A stretch of 64,000 bases of DNA, from positions 868,001-932,000 of the forward strand of contig JAHBBC010000003.1 of the NCBI GenBank assembly GCA_019915015.1. The letters run 5' to 3'. Below the pieces are notes generated by a model. It ran no database searches and was not told the origin of the DNA. It worked only from the letters and a program-made list of their open reading frames with translations. Shown in pieces: positions 36,000 through 48,592 of the stretch; the first letter of the stretch is position 1; the number at the start of each line of letters is the position of its first letter. A program made the position numbers and the translations under genes. The stretch comes from Auriscalpium vulgare (lineage: Eukaryota; Basidiomycota; Agaricomycetes; Russulales; Auriscalpiaceae).

Positions 36000-37329
36000 A
36001 TGGATTTCGACCGCAAGTCCGCAGTTTCCTCCTTCTACGGCGGTCGCAGACCCGCACAACCCCAGGAAGACTACGCCTCGCCTCCCCCCACCTCCCAGCC
36101 CTTCGACCCGCGCTCTCGCAGGGACTCTTCTTCCTCCTTCTTCAACCCTAATGCACCCGCAAGAGCCAGCACAGAGCTCCTGCGCACCCAGCCCGCCCCA
36201 TACGACCGTGGTTCCTACTATGACACCGGTCGCCAGGAGCCCGTCAAGGGCGGTTACGACGAGGAGGAGAGGCTAGGTGGGAACAACGACGCGGGATGGG
36301 ATGTCTATGCCGATTTCAACAACGCCGGCCCTCGTTACAGCACGGCGTTCGGTCTTGGCAACGACGCGAGGTGCGTGTCCTCGTCAATTCCTCCACCTCC
36401 TTCGACCCATCTTATCACACAGCTACCAACCGCTCTCGCCCCAACACACCCTCACCAAGGGCGACGATGCAAGCACCACTGGGCCGGTAGAACTGGTCAC
36501 GGTACCTGCATTTGGTCCGGAGTGGAAGAAGGACGAGCTGAAGGACATGACCAAGCGTGGGCGGAAGGAGAAGAAGGCGGAGGATCGTGCGCGCAAGTGG
36601 AAGGCGTTCAACCGGGGTCAGTACGGGCTACTGGGCAGGAAATGGCTGACGCGCAAGGTGCTCGTCTTCGTACTCTTTGGGCTCTGCGCCGCGTGAGTGG
36701 CTTCATTGGCCTTCGCATGCGCTCACCCGCTGACCACAGAGCGTAGCGTCGGCGTCGTACTCGCATTTACCATCCCGCGAGTGCCTGGCTTCGGCTTCAA
36801 CTTCCAGACGCCTCTCATAGGCGCATCAGGTTCCTTCAATAACTCCATCCCCGCCGAATTCTCGCGCGCCCCCGCGAATTTCTCATTCCCTGCTGTTGCC
36901 GAGCTCCAGGTCGACACAAACTCAAATTTCCTCCCTTTGACGTTCAAGCACCTTGATGCTCAGGTCTACGACCTCGACTCCCTCCGGCAGGTCGGGGAAG
37001 GCCACTTGGGTCACTTCAAGCTGTCAGCAAAGACGTTCTCGAACATCCAACTGCCGCTCAATTTCACATATCTGGCTACCAACGACACAGACCAGACCTG
37101 GACGAATTGGTACAATGCTTGCAAGAACAAGGCTCTGTACAGCGATGGATCGCGGCCAGGTGCGTCCCACGAGTCCTGTCGATATCGTATGAGCGTAATC
37201 TTTGTCCCAGGGCTGCGATTCCGTTTGGTGATCGATATGAATATCGCTGGTTTACCCGGCAAGCACAGCACGTCTACGACAGTGACAAATGCACCGTGCC
37301 CGATACAGCTTTCTCTGGATTCCGCTTAA
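36000..37329 (+). CDS. Type II single-pass membrane protein (LEA2-like outer domain), 390 aa
   Basis: Four exons (36000-36370, 36423-36692, 36747-37159, 37211-37329) total 1,173 nt. A 200-residue cytosolic N-terminus is Ser/Pro-rich with acidic stretches, then a very basic region (DMTKRGRKEKKAEDRARKWK) precedes one transmembrane helix (VLVFVLFGLCAAVGVVLAFTI). The luminal or outer part has several N-glycosylation sites (NNS, NFS, NFT, NDT) and a beta-rich LEA2-like pattern (LTFKHLDAQVYDLDSLRQVG). It is probably plasma-membrane or Golgi located. No function is known to me. Confidence 0.8.
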
Positions 37330-38169
37330 ATGACGTTTATACCGCCCGCAACGGGCAGGACACGATCTACCTGACGAGGACTATATTCACCCATACGCTG
37401 TCGCTACTCTTTGTTCTTCTTGCATGGACACGGACTCATTCATAACCCCCGAACTCTACAGCCTCTAGTATATGCATGCCACGCGCCTGACTTTTGTGAA
37501 TTATGCTCATAATTCTGCGCATAACAGGATATCATCCTTTCCGGGTTCGTTGAGATTAGGCAGTGCGCCCGTACGTTACCTCATCAAGGCTCGACTGATT
37601 CCCGTGCGTCCTCATCACACCGCTCTACAGTGTGTCCTGACGCATTGAACAGAATCTGTCTGTCCCTGACCACGTCTTCTTTTTATTTGAGTTCGCCCTT
37701 TTCCTAGCCGCCTAATAATCGACGCATATTGTCGCGGGAATTTCAATCTGGAAGGAAGCCCATCCATGATTCGATCAAGAGCTCACTGAGCCCTTCGCTC
37801 AGATTCAAGGCATGCGGAGGTCACATTGCACCTCAGATGTACTGACTGGTAGCGCTCGCAAGTACCCCTGCCTGATGGATCAACCCGTCTAACCTCTCCG
37901 AGCCGCTGGCCGTCCCTCGCCACGAACAGAGGCGTCATGACGAATGGCATAGCTGCGCAGCCTCCTGCAGCCACCACATCATTCTTTTCTGTACCACGGG
38001 AGTGGGAAGCGTTACACATCCTGCCCCACTCAGACTGCCTCTCTGTTTCAGGCCCTGGAGATCAGCGAGGTCCGTGATCGATGCTTCCGGCCGTATAAGA
38101 GTCCCTCCTCCGTGCCGCCTGTTAATTCTTAATGCACCCTCCCGACTCGTCTGCAGCGCAGCGATCACC
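37330..38169. other. Intergenic; TATA box at 38094
   Basis: About 0.8 kb with no supported gene. TATAAG at 38094-38099 lies 76 bp before the ATG at 38170. Confidence 0.5.
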
Positions 38170-39457
38170 ATGTCCTCCCTGCCAAACAACGGCCTTCCGA
38201 TCGAGGCTATCATGCTTATCGCTTTGTTCATCGAGAGCGTGTTCTACGGTGCGCTTCATCAATGTCACCCTTCTGCGTATTATTCTAATTGTCGATGACA
38301 GGCCTCTACTTGGTGACCTTCGGCATCAGCATCCGCGTCCTGGCGTTCACCAAGTCTTTCTGCCAGCGCCGAATCTGCCTGCTCACAGTGGTGCTCCTGC
38401 TCTTCGTCGTGGCGACCTTGAACATTGCCTTCAGCCTCCGGCATGTTCTGGATGCGTTTGTGTGGTACACCGGACCTGGCGGCGCTCGCGCGCAGCTATA
38501 CGACATATCCAACCGAGTCAATGCTATCAAAACAGTCAACTACGTTGTTCAAACGATCATCGGGGATGGAATGCTCGTGCGTGCATGCCACTTGCTGCGT
38601 CGCGTCTTGGCTTCCCCTAACGTTGGTACTTCAGTTATACCGATTATATGCGGTCTACAGTCACGACTGGAGGATCGTGGCATTCCCTGCTTTGCTATGG
38701 GCGACCACCATTGGTAAATTTGCTAGCGCTCTATCGGTGTTGCGACGCCGCCTGACCATTGGCCCGCAGGCCTGGGCGCCGTGACGTGCCAAATCACGTT
38801 TTCATTGGACCAAGATGCCACGCTCAATTCGAAACGATTGGTGCCGTTCGTAACGTCGGCACTCGGCGTCACCATGGCGCTCAATGTCGTCGCCACATGT
38901 AAGTTTTAGCTGCCAACTGAGACACTAGCCTGCTCAACCGAAACACAGCGCTGATACTACTCAAGCTATGGGTGCTCCAACGACGGTCGTCAAAGGTTAT
39001 CGCCGCACCAGCGCATGACTCCCAAGGCAGTGTACTGCGCCGCCTCACGCATGTGTTGATCGAGTCCGCTGCAATGTACACCACCGCGGTGTTCATTTTC
39101 TTTGTGGTCTATGCGTGTTCCAACGACGGCTACTATGCCATCACCGACAGTGTACGTTCTTCTCCCTTGGCGGCGCCGTGATGATGGTCGCTCAATGTTA
39201 TCTCCAGATCGTACAAATCATTGTAGGCGTCCGGATGTCAGACTCGCGCCGCATGCTACACTGACCGCGCTCGAGAACAGGGCATCGCATTCAACTTCAT
39301 CATTGTGCGGACGTACCGAGGCGGAATGGCGGAGAGCACGGAAGTCGCGCCGCTCACGTCGCACATAACGATGCCGAGTCCGACGAACGTTACCTTCATA
39401 GAGAGCTGCTACGAGCCGAGACGGCACGGAGAGAAGGATTCGTACGGGGATGACTGA
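38170..39457 (+). CDS. Seven-helix integral membrane protein
   Basis: A seven-exon model gives about seven hydrophobic helices: AIMLIALFIESVFYG, LYLVTFGISIRVLAF, ICLLTVVLLLFVVATLNIA, a helix around VNYVVQTIIGDGMLV, RIVAFPALLWATTIGLGAV, VTSALGVTMALNVVAT and MYTTAVFIFFVVY. The conserved IYRLYAVYSHDWRI-like loop between helices 4 and 5 and the tail NFIIVRTYRGG are typical of a large Agaricomycete family of unknown receptor-like proteins. The last exon follows an intron ending at about 39290. Ligand and signalling partners are unknown. Confidence 0.78.
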
Positions 39458-39839
39458 GGGGGTAGACAGCTGTGGTTAGTAGGTGGTTGGACCAGAATTA
39501 GAGACATCATGATCAGAGACTTATGTAGCTCTAGCAATATTCCAGTGATCGGCTACGTATCGGCCGACCGCGTCCTTACTTGTACTTGCTCTGCCGCTGA
39601 CGACGCATATGTCGTTGATTGTCCGGAGCTCATCTCTCCCAAAGGTACGGAGCTTTGCTCCAAGTCAGTGGGCACTCATGTTGAATTGTAGTCTGCGCAC
39701 TCGGCGTCTCCACATCCTTGTCGCCCCCACGCTCGCCCTGCGCCGATGGAGCGTGTCACTATCCGATGATGGCATGCCTGCGTCGTACTTATCTTGCCCA
39801 TCCCAGCGCTACATACACTAGCGTTCCTTCTCTTCCCCC
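39458..39839. other. Intergenic
   Basis: About 0.4 kb before the dehydrogenase start. No gene is supported. Confidence 0.5.
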
Positions 39840-41384
39840 ATGATGCACTCCTCCAACGAGTCCTCCGAGTCCGAGCAGCCCAAATCAGCCTGGTCCTCGT
39901 ATGAACTTGCCATCTACAAGGCCGGCGTATCGCCCAGCATCCGCTCATACGATGCGGATAAGCTCGCACAAGCGGCGAGGGAGGCAACCAAGGACTATCA
40001 TGGTCAGTGCACATCGCGACCGATCACGGTGCATGCTCACTTGCCCGCAGCTGCGTACATGTACACCTTCGGCAGTGCAGGCTCCGGCGCGACTGACCAT
40101 GCCAACCGCAAGGCCCTCCAGCGCTGGCGCATCATCCCGCGCATGTTGAGGGACGCCTCCGAACGCACTCTCGAAGTAGGCATCAGCTGCGAGTCAGTAG
40201 CCTGGGTACGTCCGTGACTAACCGGCCCCTCTGTGCAGACCACGCTCTTTGGTGTCAAGTACCGCTGCCCCGTCTTCGTCGCGCCCGTCGGTGTGCAGGG
40301 CATCCTCCACTCCGAGGGTGAGCTCGCCACCGCTCGGGCCGCAGGAAAGGTCGGCGTACCCTTTATCATGAGCACCGCGTCCACGCGCTCTCCCGAGGCG
40401 GTCGCTGAAGCCAACGGCCCCGGTGGTCATCGTTGGTACCAACTCTACTGGCCACGCTCCCCCGATTTAACCCTGTCCCTCCTCGGACGTGCCAAGGCTG
40501 CAGGCTTTACTGCACTCGTCATAACACTCGATACGATGTTGCTTGGCTGGAGGCCGCACGACCTCGACACTGCCTATCTTCCCTTCGGGGCGGGCGTTGG
40601 CATCCAAGTCGGCACGTCCGATCCTGTGTTCATGGCTCGCCATAACCTTCCCGTTCGTCCGGATGAACGTCCTGCCTTCCCGTTTGACCCTCAGGCGCAC
40701 CGTAAGAAGATGGAAGAAGGCGATGAAACCGCGAAGCAGGCCACAGCTTTGGGGTTGGCGTGGCTTGCAGAGACGAATTCGGGAATCTTCAAGACCTGGG
40801 ACGACGTTGCGTTCCTTCGCAAGAACTGGGAGGGGCCGCTGGTTTTGAAGGGGATACAAAGTGTTGAAGATGCCCTCAAAGCGATGGAAGTTGGTGTTGA
40901 CGGAATCGTCGTGTCGAACCACGGTTGGTCTCCCTCTCGCGATTGCGTACATTTGTTGACTGTTTTCAAGGTGGACGACAAATTGACGGCGCTATCCCTT
41001 CGTTCCTGGCACTGGAGCAAATCACGGGCAATGACACCGTGCGCGGCGCGCAAGCGGAGGGCAAGTTCACTGTGCTCTTTGACTCGGGCATCCGGACGGG
41101 CAGCGACGTGATCAAAGCACTGGCGATGGGTGCGCAGGGAGTCCTTCGTACGTATTCTATGCGCTCCAGGGCCGTGACTACTCTGCTAACTTGCGCGGGC
41201 CGCAGTCGGTCGGCCTTTCATGTACGGATTGGCGATCAACGGCCAGCAGGGTGTCGAGGAAGTCCTGCGCGGCATTCTCGCAGACACGGAGATCACGTTG
41301 GGACTGAGCGGGTACAAGAGCGTGGCGGACATCCAGGGAAAGAGGGAGCAGGTCATTACGAAGATGGAACCGGGCTTTGATTGA
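39840..41384 (+). CDS. FMN-dependent alpha-hydroxy acid dehydrogenase / lactate 2-monooxygenase-like, 442 aa
   Basis: Five exons (39840-40002, 40051-40175, 40239-40923, 40971-41147, 41206-41384) total 1,329 nt. The TIM-barrel FMN enzyme oxidises an alpha-hydroxy acid. Motifs are RWRIIPRMLRD, FVAPVGVQGILHSEGE (the usual PxGxxxLxHPxGE region), STASTRSPE, RWYQLYW, ALVITLDT (FMN phosphate side), GPLVLKGIQSVEDA with the FMN lysine, the catalytic His and Arg in VSNHGGRQIDGA, then LFDSGIRTGSDVIKALAMGA and GRPFMYGLA. The absence of a heme domain argues against cytochrome b2. The long central insert and HDLDTAYLPF segment resemble lactate 2-monooxygenases. The substrate is not certain. Confidence 0.93.
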
Positions 41385-41601
41385 CGCTGCAAGCACAAGC
41401 TATAGAAGCGAGCTGTATGTACTACCAAGCTGACACAGGCAGCGAGTCGAATGTGGCTTTGTCGGGTTTGCCTCTCGAGAGTCAGATAGAAGCCTTAGCG
41501 TGGCCGTGCCGGACTCCGAGGTTGCATATGCTCCCTTGCCCGCATCCAGCACAGAGCATATGGGCTCGCCGCCTTCTTCCTCGTCCTCCACGTCGACGTC
41601 G

Positions 41602-41608
41602 TATAAAG
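41602..41608 (+). promoter_or_regulatory. TATA box of the glucosamine-6-phosphate deaminase gene
   Basis: TATAAAG lies 52 bp before the ATG at 41654. Confidence 0.6.
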
Positions 41609-41653
41609 CGCACTCTCCGCCGTCGAGCACTTCACTGCCGCTCTTGACTTGCC

Positions 41654-42855
41654 ATGCGTGAGTTCTTCTCTCGAGCCTCCTGTGTTGTTGGCGGCGGTGA
41701 ACGTTTGTTTAGGTCTCATTATACGCGATGACCCTACTGCTGTCGGCGACTACATCGCAAAGTACATAGCCAAACGGTGCGCATTCGATCCTTGCGTGCG
41801 GCACTGTCCACGCCGACCGAGACTCGTCGCTCCCATCCTAGTATCAACGACTTCAAGCCTACTGCAGAGAAACCCTTTGTTCTGGGCCTGCCGACGGGTT
41901 CCTCGCCCATCCCCACTTACAAGGCTCTGATCAAGTTTGTACAAGACGGAAAGCTCTCGTGAGTCATTCAGCCAGAAGCATCCCTGGCCACCGCTTATAA
42001 TACCCAGATTCAAGAATGTCGTCACGTTCAACATGGATGAGTACGTCGGTCTCCCGGAGGACCATTCCGAGTCGTATCACACGTTCATGTTCCGGGAGTT
42101 CTTCTCACACGGTCAGCACATCTGAGCTGGCGGTCGTTCGCACCTGACATTCGTCTCTCTCAGTCGACATTGACCCTAACAATGTCAACATCCTAGACGG
42201 GAATGCACCTGATCTTATTTCCGAATGTAAGAAATACGAGGAGAAGATCAAGTCATTCGGTGGAATCGAACTCTTCCTCGGCGGCATCGGCGAGGATGGG
42301 CATATCGCGTTCAACGAACCCGGTGCGCACGTTCGCTCATCTACAATCGTGAGCCGCCCTCATGGAACCTAACACCTCACAGGGTCCTCGCTGGCATCGC
42401 GCACACGTATCAAGACGCTCGCATACGACACTATCCTCGCGAACGCCCGTTTCTTCAACAACGATATCGAAGCGGTCCCGCGCATGGCGCTCACGATTGG
42501 CGTCGGCACCGTGCTTGACTCGCGCGAGGTTGTCGTCGTCGTGACGGGCCAGCGCAAGAGTCTTGCGCTCAGCAAAGCGATCGAGGAGGGAGTCAACCAC
42601 TTGTGGACGCTCTCTGCGCTGCAGACTCATCCCTGGGCCTTGATTGTCGTCGACGAGGATGCAACAGCCGGTGTGTGCCATTCTTTTTCTACACGTCGTG
42701 GTTCGATAAATGGACGCGGAACAGAGCTGCACGTTAAGACTGTGAAGTACTTCAAGTCCATTGAGCGCGTTCAGGAGGAAGTTGAACAGAGGCATGCCAA
42801 GCTCAAGGCCCAAGGTCTGCCCGAAGGTGACGAACAGATCGGAAGCATGGAGTGA
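41654..42855 (+). CDS. NAG1: Glucosamine-6-phosphate deaminase (isomerase), 288 aa
   Basis: This enzyme converts glucosamine-6-phosphate to fructose-6-phosphate and ammonia, the last step of GlcNAc catabolism, in the cytosol. Seven exons (41654-41657, 41713-41776, 41842-41958, 42008-42111, 42164-42322, 42383-42670, 42725-42855) total 867 nt. The first coding exon is only ATGC. Motifs are MRLIIRDD at the start, LGLPTGSSP (phosphate loop), [17 protein letters not shown] with the catalytic Asp, [20 protein letters not shown] with the active-site His/Glu, ALTIGVGTV and [10 protein letters not shown]. The C-terminal extension ([12 protein letters not shown]) is longer than in bacteria, as is usual for eukaryotic forms. 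Two GH20 hexosaminidases lie in the same window but not adjacent. Confidence 0.96.
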
Positions 42856-43038
42856 TGGAGCCGCTATAGCTTCCGTGAATTATATTTCCCATGCATTGCG
42901 CGGGAGCTACCGTATACGACGAGACCGGGCAATTCAAGCGATGTTACATGTCGAAAAAAGGACCGGAAGTGTTCCTAAGCCTGAGATCTGAAGCAACATG
43001 GAACCTCGACCCAGTCTCCGTAGCTGTCGACATCAGTG

Positions 43039-44133
43039 TCATGGTGGTGGTACGGGCCCTCTGACAATGCTCTCCCATAGAGCGGTACGTTCGACAAGAT
43101 CTCGAACATTCCTCTCCGAGAACATTGCAGAGGGCGCATTGGATGGGTACTCCGACCGTCTCCACACAAGCTCATCCATTGTCATCAGGAAACCGACTGC
43201 ACGCTCGACGTCCGAGAAGGCCTGTATCCGGTTAATAGACGTCCCCGAGTTCAGCGAAAGATTCAGACGCTCTATGATGCCCTGCTGTATACGTCAGACG
43301 CAATATGCATATCATCACAGCCGAGAAGTCGAACCTGGAACGCTGGATCTTCCAAGGTTTGAGTATCGTGTACGGTGTCAGACTGGCAAGCTTTTGCAAC
43401 GCTGAGATCGGCTAATTGTGACTGTAATTCAATGCAGCGTTCGCGTAGATCGACCAGCTCCCCGTTTGCCTGGGTGAGGGCCCGATCCAGATCATACAGC
43501 AAGTGATCCCGGTGGTCCTGCGTATGGGATAAATCATTCTACCTCCCTCTCGCAAAAAGTCGCACAGCAGTAACCGAACTCACCTGTGGCATGTCATCAA
43601 ATTCGCCACGACCACTAGAGCGTGGGCTTTGTGTTATTTCTTCTGCACCAACTGGAGAGTAGATACTACCGCCGATGAAGTCCTCTGGGCGCAGTTCCCG
43701 ACCAGACCCTGGAGGCAAATCTTCGAGAGACTGCGGTTGCGATCCACGTTCGTGAGGGAGTGAAGTGATGTCCCGCTTGGCAAGAGTGAGAAACGAATAC
43801 TGTCCCGTTTCAGTGGCAGCCTGCTTCGAAGACAAGTGTGTGATTAGAGCGATCCCTTAAGAAAATCAGAGAACATACGGGCGGGTAGGCCACTACTGCA
43901 TTGTCTGAGCGAGTAGATGACAACGCTGCATGCCCAGGACTACTCTCACCACTGGTTTTGGTCACCTGAAAAAGCGAGCGTATCTTGGTGAAGTCAAGCC
44001 TTCCATCGGCATCTCTGAGATCGCCGACGGACGAGGGCTGAACGAGGAGATCCTCATTATCGTCTGTGGCCAGCAGATCGAGGAGAGCATCGAACTCATT
44101 GGTGGACGGTGAGGAGCTGTTGGCAGTGTCCAT
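43039..44133 (-). CDS. Coiled-coil hypothetical protein, 305 aa
   Basis: Four exons (44133-43879, 43820-43584, 43517-43335, 43281-43039) total 918 nt, and all introns are in phase 0. The acidic N-terminus (EFDALLDLLATDDNEDLL) is followed by a Ser/Pro region. A predicted coiled coil (YDLDRALTQANGELVDLRER, about residues 165-205) spans most of exon 3, and a helical C-terminus (IERLNLSLNSGTSINRIQAF; VGFLMTMDELVWRRSEYP) follows. I do not recognise it. The acidic start and coiled coil would suit a complex subunit, but this is only inference. Confidence 0.65.
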
Positions 44134-44554
44134 CGTCGGTTGTGGCAGACTGCCGTACTTCTTCAGTCACGGTCGGGGCTCGTATGTGCACCCCGCCACG
44201 TGGAAGACTTGACGAGGTCGCGGACCGACTGGCCGGTGCGGGCCGGGATTGCACCGTCGATGGCGCACACGGCTCGCATACATATCCCCAATTTTACCCT
44301 TAGCATCGAGTCAAATGTTATCTCTGGAGAAGTTCGTCGCCACAAGTCATTCCGTGTCTACCGACCGACTACCTTCTCTGAGTCCAGGGATGCATTTAGG
44401 TAAGTAGTTATTTATTTGAAATTCTCCCACCACTTCATCCATCTTTCGATGTGACAAATTAACAGCTCGGTCAGTCTCACGGAGTACGTGCCGCATTGAT
44501 CATAAGCATCTCCGCGAGAACGAACTGAACCAGCTATCGTCGCCTTCTTCCCTG
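44134..44554. other. Intergenic
   Basis: 0.4 kb between two minus-strand genes. No gene is supported. Confidence 0.5.
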
Positions 44555-46048
44555 TCATACGTGCGCCGCCAAGTGCCCTTTGGCCCACTGTAAGGTGGGA
44601 ACGGTGGAGTTGATGAGGGTATCTAAAGGTTGTAACCCCCAGGACGCGTCCTCCGTGTCAATCCCCGCTATAGAAAGTGCGGCAGAGGAGAGGTAAGTGT
44701 GATATGGATCTTCCGGAGGTGTCAATACCTGATTCGCGTGCAGTGCTTGGGGACATACCTGGATGCTCCCCAGGTGCTTTGCTTATCCCGCCAAACTTGT
44801 ACTGGCAATCAGCAAGGAACGCAGCCATAGCCGCTGTGTTTATCAGCGACTTGCCCCCAATGATCTGAACTCCACCCCTGTCAACGCGATGAAAGATTGT
44901 GCCAGGTGATGAAGCCATACGTCGAGTGCTGCGCTGCACCAAAAACAATAGCACGCGTCTGCTAACTTGTTCGTGCGGCCGCTGAATCCTCCGGTTGCAT
45001 CCTGCGTATGCAGGAGCCATCTCTCTGTCTGTTTGCGTTCCGTTGAAGAAAAGGGAACAGGGGCACCAGGTGGTGCTAAGTGCAGGCTTGCAAGCGCGCA
45101 GTATGTCGGACCACCTTATCAGTTGTCAGCTCTCCTACACGAGTAAAAGGCGTGATGGACGCATGCCACACCTATCGCCTCCCCGAAGGGCGTCTGACCG
45201 TATCCGCCTTCGTATGTCTGCGTGGAAGACGTCAGACGGTGCATATATCGGCGGACATTGATTCTTACTCGGCAGTTCTTCACGTACGCAAATGCGTTAT
45301 CAACGTTGATGCCTGACCAATCCTGCAGCAGCGAAGAAATCGCAAAAGCGCAATACGTCAGCCTGAGATCGCCATCAGATGCACCGGGAGTCGTCGAAAA
45401 ACTGCGCATTATCCCATGTCAGGACGCAACACAAGAGAGACAGTGTCTGCATACCTTCCGTCTATGTCCTGACAAGAACGGATGAATTTGAGCAGACCAG
45501 GGCGGTCCAATTTTGCAAAGTCATCGCGCAGGATTGCAAGCGACAGGAGAGCGCAGTATGTCATGATCAGATGGGGCGTCGAATAGTCAGTATACTCTGC
45601 CTGCGAACCGCCTGAGTAAATACTTCGAGAAATACGGCGAGGACTTACAGGTATATTCTGATTTCGATTTTCTGTGCCCGTTACGGGGCTCGGGCGGAAT
45701 CCCGTGCCGTACGGCCCCCCTGGCAGGAAAGTTCACTACTGCATACCAGAATGCGGCACGATGGCACCCACCGGCTTGCTGCTCCCATATCCAATCCCGC
45801 CAGCTATCGCGGTCAGTCGCTGTGATCTTTTGATCAATAAGCCCAGTCAAATCTAGCGTCCCTAGGCAATAGTACGCGATAGCCATCCTAAGATCCGTTA
45901 TTGATACGTATCAAACATCTAACAGCGCATCAGCGTACCGTGACGAGTCCATTTCGACGAGACTGGCTGGAAGCCCTGCGAGACAGCGGTTGCAGTGCGC
46001 GACATGGCCAGATTTATTCAAAGGGGGCAGGTGGGCAGGGCGCGACAT
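44555..46048 (-). CDS. CDC43: Geranylgeranyltransferase type I beta subunit
   Basis: This subunit transfers geranylgeranyl to CaaL proteins such as Rho GTPases, together with the shared alpha subunit (RAM2), in the cytosol. The start ATG at 46048 gives MSRPAHLPPLNKSGHVAHC. Exon 1 ends at 45939 in the family motif NRCLAGLP...EMDSSR, and exon 2 continues MAIAYYCLGTLDL. Prenyltransferase repeats follow: DRDSWRDWIWEQQ, DGDLRLTYCAFAISSLLQDWSG, TYEGGYGQTPFGEA and SLINTAAMAAFLADCQYKFGGISKAPGEHPDPYHTYLSSAALS, the last with the zinc-binding His. The C-terminus is WAKGHLAAHV. Several introns (one at 45938-45888, another ending just before DPYHTY) break the frame. Not all middle exons were resolved base by base. 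Confidence 0.88.
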
Positions 46049-46572
46049 GGGAGTTTGTTGTAAGGCTGACACTTGGCGTCGGGCGAGGACATGCCTTTAA
46101 AGGCGCAGGTGCAGCAAGCCCGGGGGACCAACCGCTGGGACGAAGGGGCCGAAATGAGGAGACACAGCTCATGGATCGAGCCTCAAGGTCACTTATGGCG
46201 GTGGATCGCGACAGAAGTTAACGTCGGATCGGCAGTCGGACGGTCACATACACGCTTGCAACTCAGACGCACTCGCGCCACTAACGGTTATCAGGGTCGC
46301 GAATCTCAACTTATACATAGATGGTGCGCGGCGTCCGTGGCTGGAATAACAACAGTGGAGATCAAGTGCCAAGCTCAAGCTGGCCGGTCAACGATTGGAC
46401 TGACAGTGCTATGCGGTGGAACGGAAACATTAGAGATACAACGATGTGCAGACCAAGGTGTGGCTGAATGAAAGGACAGAATGACAGTAAAACGCGGGGA
46501 AAGGGGGTAGGGGAAGGGGGAAACGGTAGGCAGGTGACCACTTAATGTCCTGGCCAATCGGAGTCTGTTTGT
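46049..46572. other. Intergenic
   Basis: 0.5 kb upstream of CDC43 and downstream of NOT2. No gene is supported. Confidence 0.5.
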
Positions 46573-48592
46573 TCACATAGCGGCCATGCTTACACCCTGG
46601 AATGCACCACGCTGGCCCGCGACGACCTGCGGCTGCGGCGCATTGACCTGGAGATTAGGGCCCACGAAGACAGGCTGGCTCTTCTCCTCGAGGTCAGTGT
46701 AGAGCACGGTCATGTCCTTGCGCTCCTTGCCCCAGTTGTCGGGGTCCCAGAAGGTGTATGTGCCTTGCTCCCCGCCCTGGACCTTCTGCGACGGTGCAGT
46801 GCCCGATTCTTTCGTGAGCCACAGTCGCAGGTCCTTGTGATACCTCCAATTCCGATTGTAACTGATGCGAATGCCCGCTTGCATAAGGACCTGAACATGG
46901 AATCAATGAAAAGGACTTACAGCTCCTGTGCGGCGACTTCTTGTAGGGCGTCACGAGGTGAGGAGTAGAACATGAAGAACAGTGTTTCGTCGCTGAAAGC
47001 AGCGGCCTTATTAGGGCCGGGGGTAGGTGGTTGGACATTGTAACAAGCTGGCAGGTGGAAGTCTGGCTCTACCGAATGTGCCGCAGACGAATCGGCCCAA
47101 GGGGTGATGAAGGTGGAGTAGAGGTTCCTGCGATACATCGCACGTAAGCTTGCATCCCAAGTCATCCGCGAAGCACGCACCCTTGATGTTGCATGTCGAG
47201 ACCCATTGTGCCCAAGTCCGTCCCAACCGCCAGCAGTGCCTGATCTGGATCCGCGCTCTTGATCATCGCGAGTAATCCTAGCAGCCCCCACCGATCTGCA
47301 GCGGACATGAGCACCTGTTGCGCAGGTGTTTGCGGTACGGCGCCAGGAGATACGCCAGAACCTTGCGCCGGACGTTGCACCATCTCCCCTACCCCGGCAC
47401 CCGTCCCGTTTCCAGTCCCGTTCCCCGCACCGTTCCCCAGATAGGGTGTTTGCAGTGGACCCGCCGGTTGCGCTTGCGGTGGCTGCGTTGACGGAGGCTG
47501 TTGCTGTGATGGTGCTTGCGGAAAGGAAGACGGAGGTACGACGCCTGGGGGAGCGCTTAATTGCTGGTGACTTTGATGTTGGGCGCCATTCTGAACGTTC
47601 GCAGGGTATGAAGGTGTTGGCGGGATGGGGTTGGGTGTGGCAGAGTTCCACGCAGCTTGCGCAGCGGCACTGAGTTTGAGATGCTGTGGTGGAAGTCAAT
47701 TGACGCGAAAAGTAAGAGATGAATGCCACGCACTCGTTGTTTCTCTGATTCTGACAGCTGCCCGCTCAACACCCTCGGCCCGAGGTTCAGTAAACCCGGC
47801 TGCTGCTGACCGCCCGCCACTTGTCCTAAGCCACTTCCAACTGCGTGGAGCCCATTCAGGCCCGGCGGGTGACCTTCTTGTGCTTGCGACTGAGACGCTT
47901 GTTGCGCCGTTGGGCCGCCCAATGCGGGGAAGTCGTCTGCCGTGAAGTCTCGAGGCTGACTTGGCCCTGTTAACGGCACAATCACACTTCCTGACGGCGG
48001 TACCCCCGTTCCAGCCTGGGTTGCATAGCTGGTGGCAGCTCCACTCGACCCGTTGTTGTTGGACGGAACACTGGCCGAGGTCGCCGGCGTCGAGCCTAGC
48101 GCCGGGAAGTCATTCGGATCGAGTCCCACTTCGCTGGCTGATGATACCGAAGGAGCTGTCCCGCCCACACTCGGAGTGGCACTCTGCACTAGATGCGGTG
48201 GGAGATTGGAATGCGGGTTGGATGGTTGGCTGGGTTGTTGCTGCCCGTGCTGCTGCAAAGATGCCGGCTGATGTTGTTGCTGGGACTGTTGCTGCTGGGG
48301 CTGCTGCTGCTGGAGGCCAGATGTGAAGGGGAAACCTGGCGTCCGTTGTTGCACAAAGCCAGGTGACGGTTGGGGTAACATGTTCTGTGTTGTCCGATGG
48401 TTCGGGAGACCACCGTACCCGGGCATCACGTTTCTCGGCGGCATGCCGTAGGACGCATATGGTCCCCTGAAAGGACCTGCAATGCCTGGGCTTGGACCGA
48501 GGCTCGGGGGACGTTGGGGTGGTTGTCCTTGGACGCGACATCAATGGGCGTACGCGGGAGGGCATAGGCACCGAGTTACCTGGTCGATTCAT
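46573..48592 (-). CDS. NOT2: CCR4-NOT complex subunit 2 (NOT2/CNOT2)
   Basis: This is a scaffold subunit of the CCR4-NOT deadenylase and transcription-regulation complex. A short first exon (MNRPG) is joined by a 51-nt intron to a long Gln/Pro/Ser-rich region with polyglutamine (about 48250-48310). That region has two DFPALG motifs (PNDFPALGS, ADDFPALGG), a known CNOT2 signature. The C-terminal NOT-box region has DRWGLLGLLAMIK, GNLYSTFITPWADS, VQPPTPGPNKAAAFSDETLFFMFYS, then RYHKDLRLWLTKE and GTYTFWDPDNWGKERKDMTVLYTDLEEK. About five introns. The gene is divergent from hexosaminidase copy 2. Confidence 0.94.
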
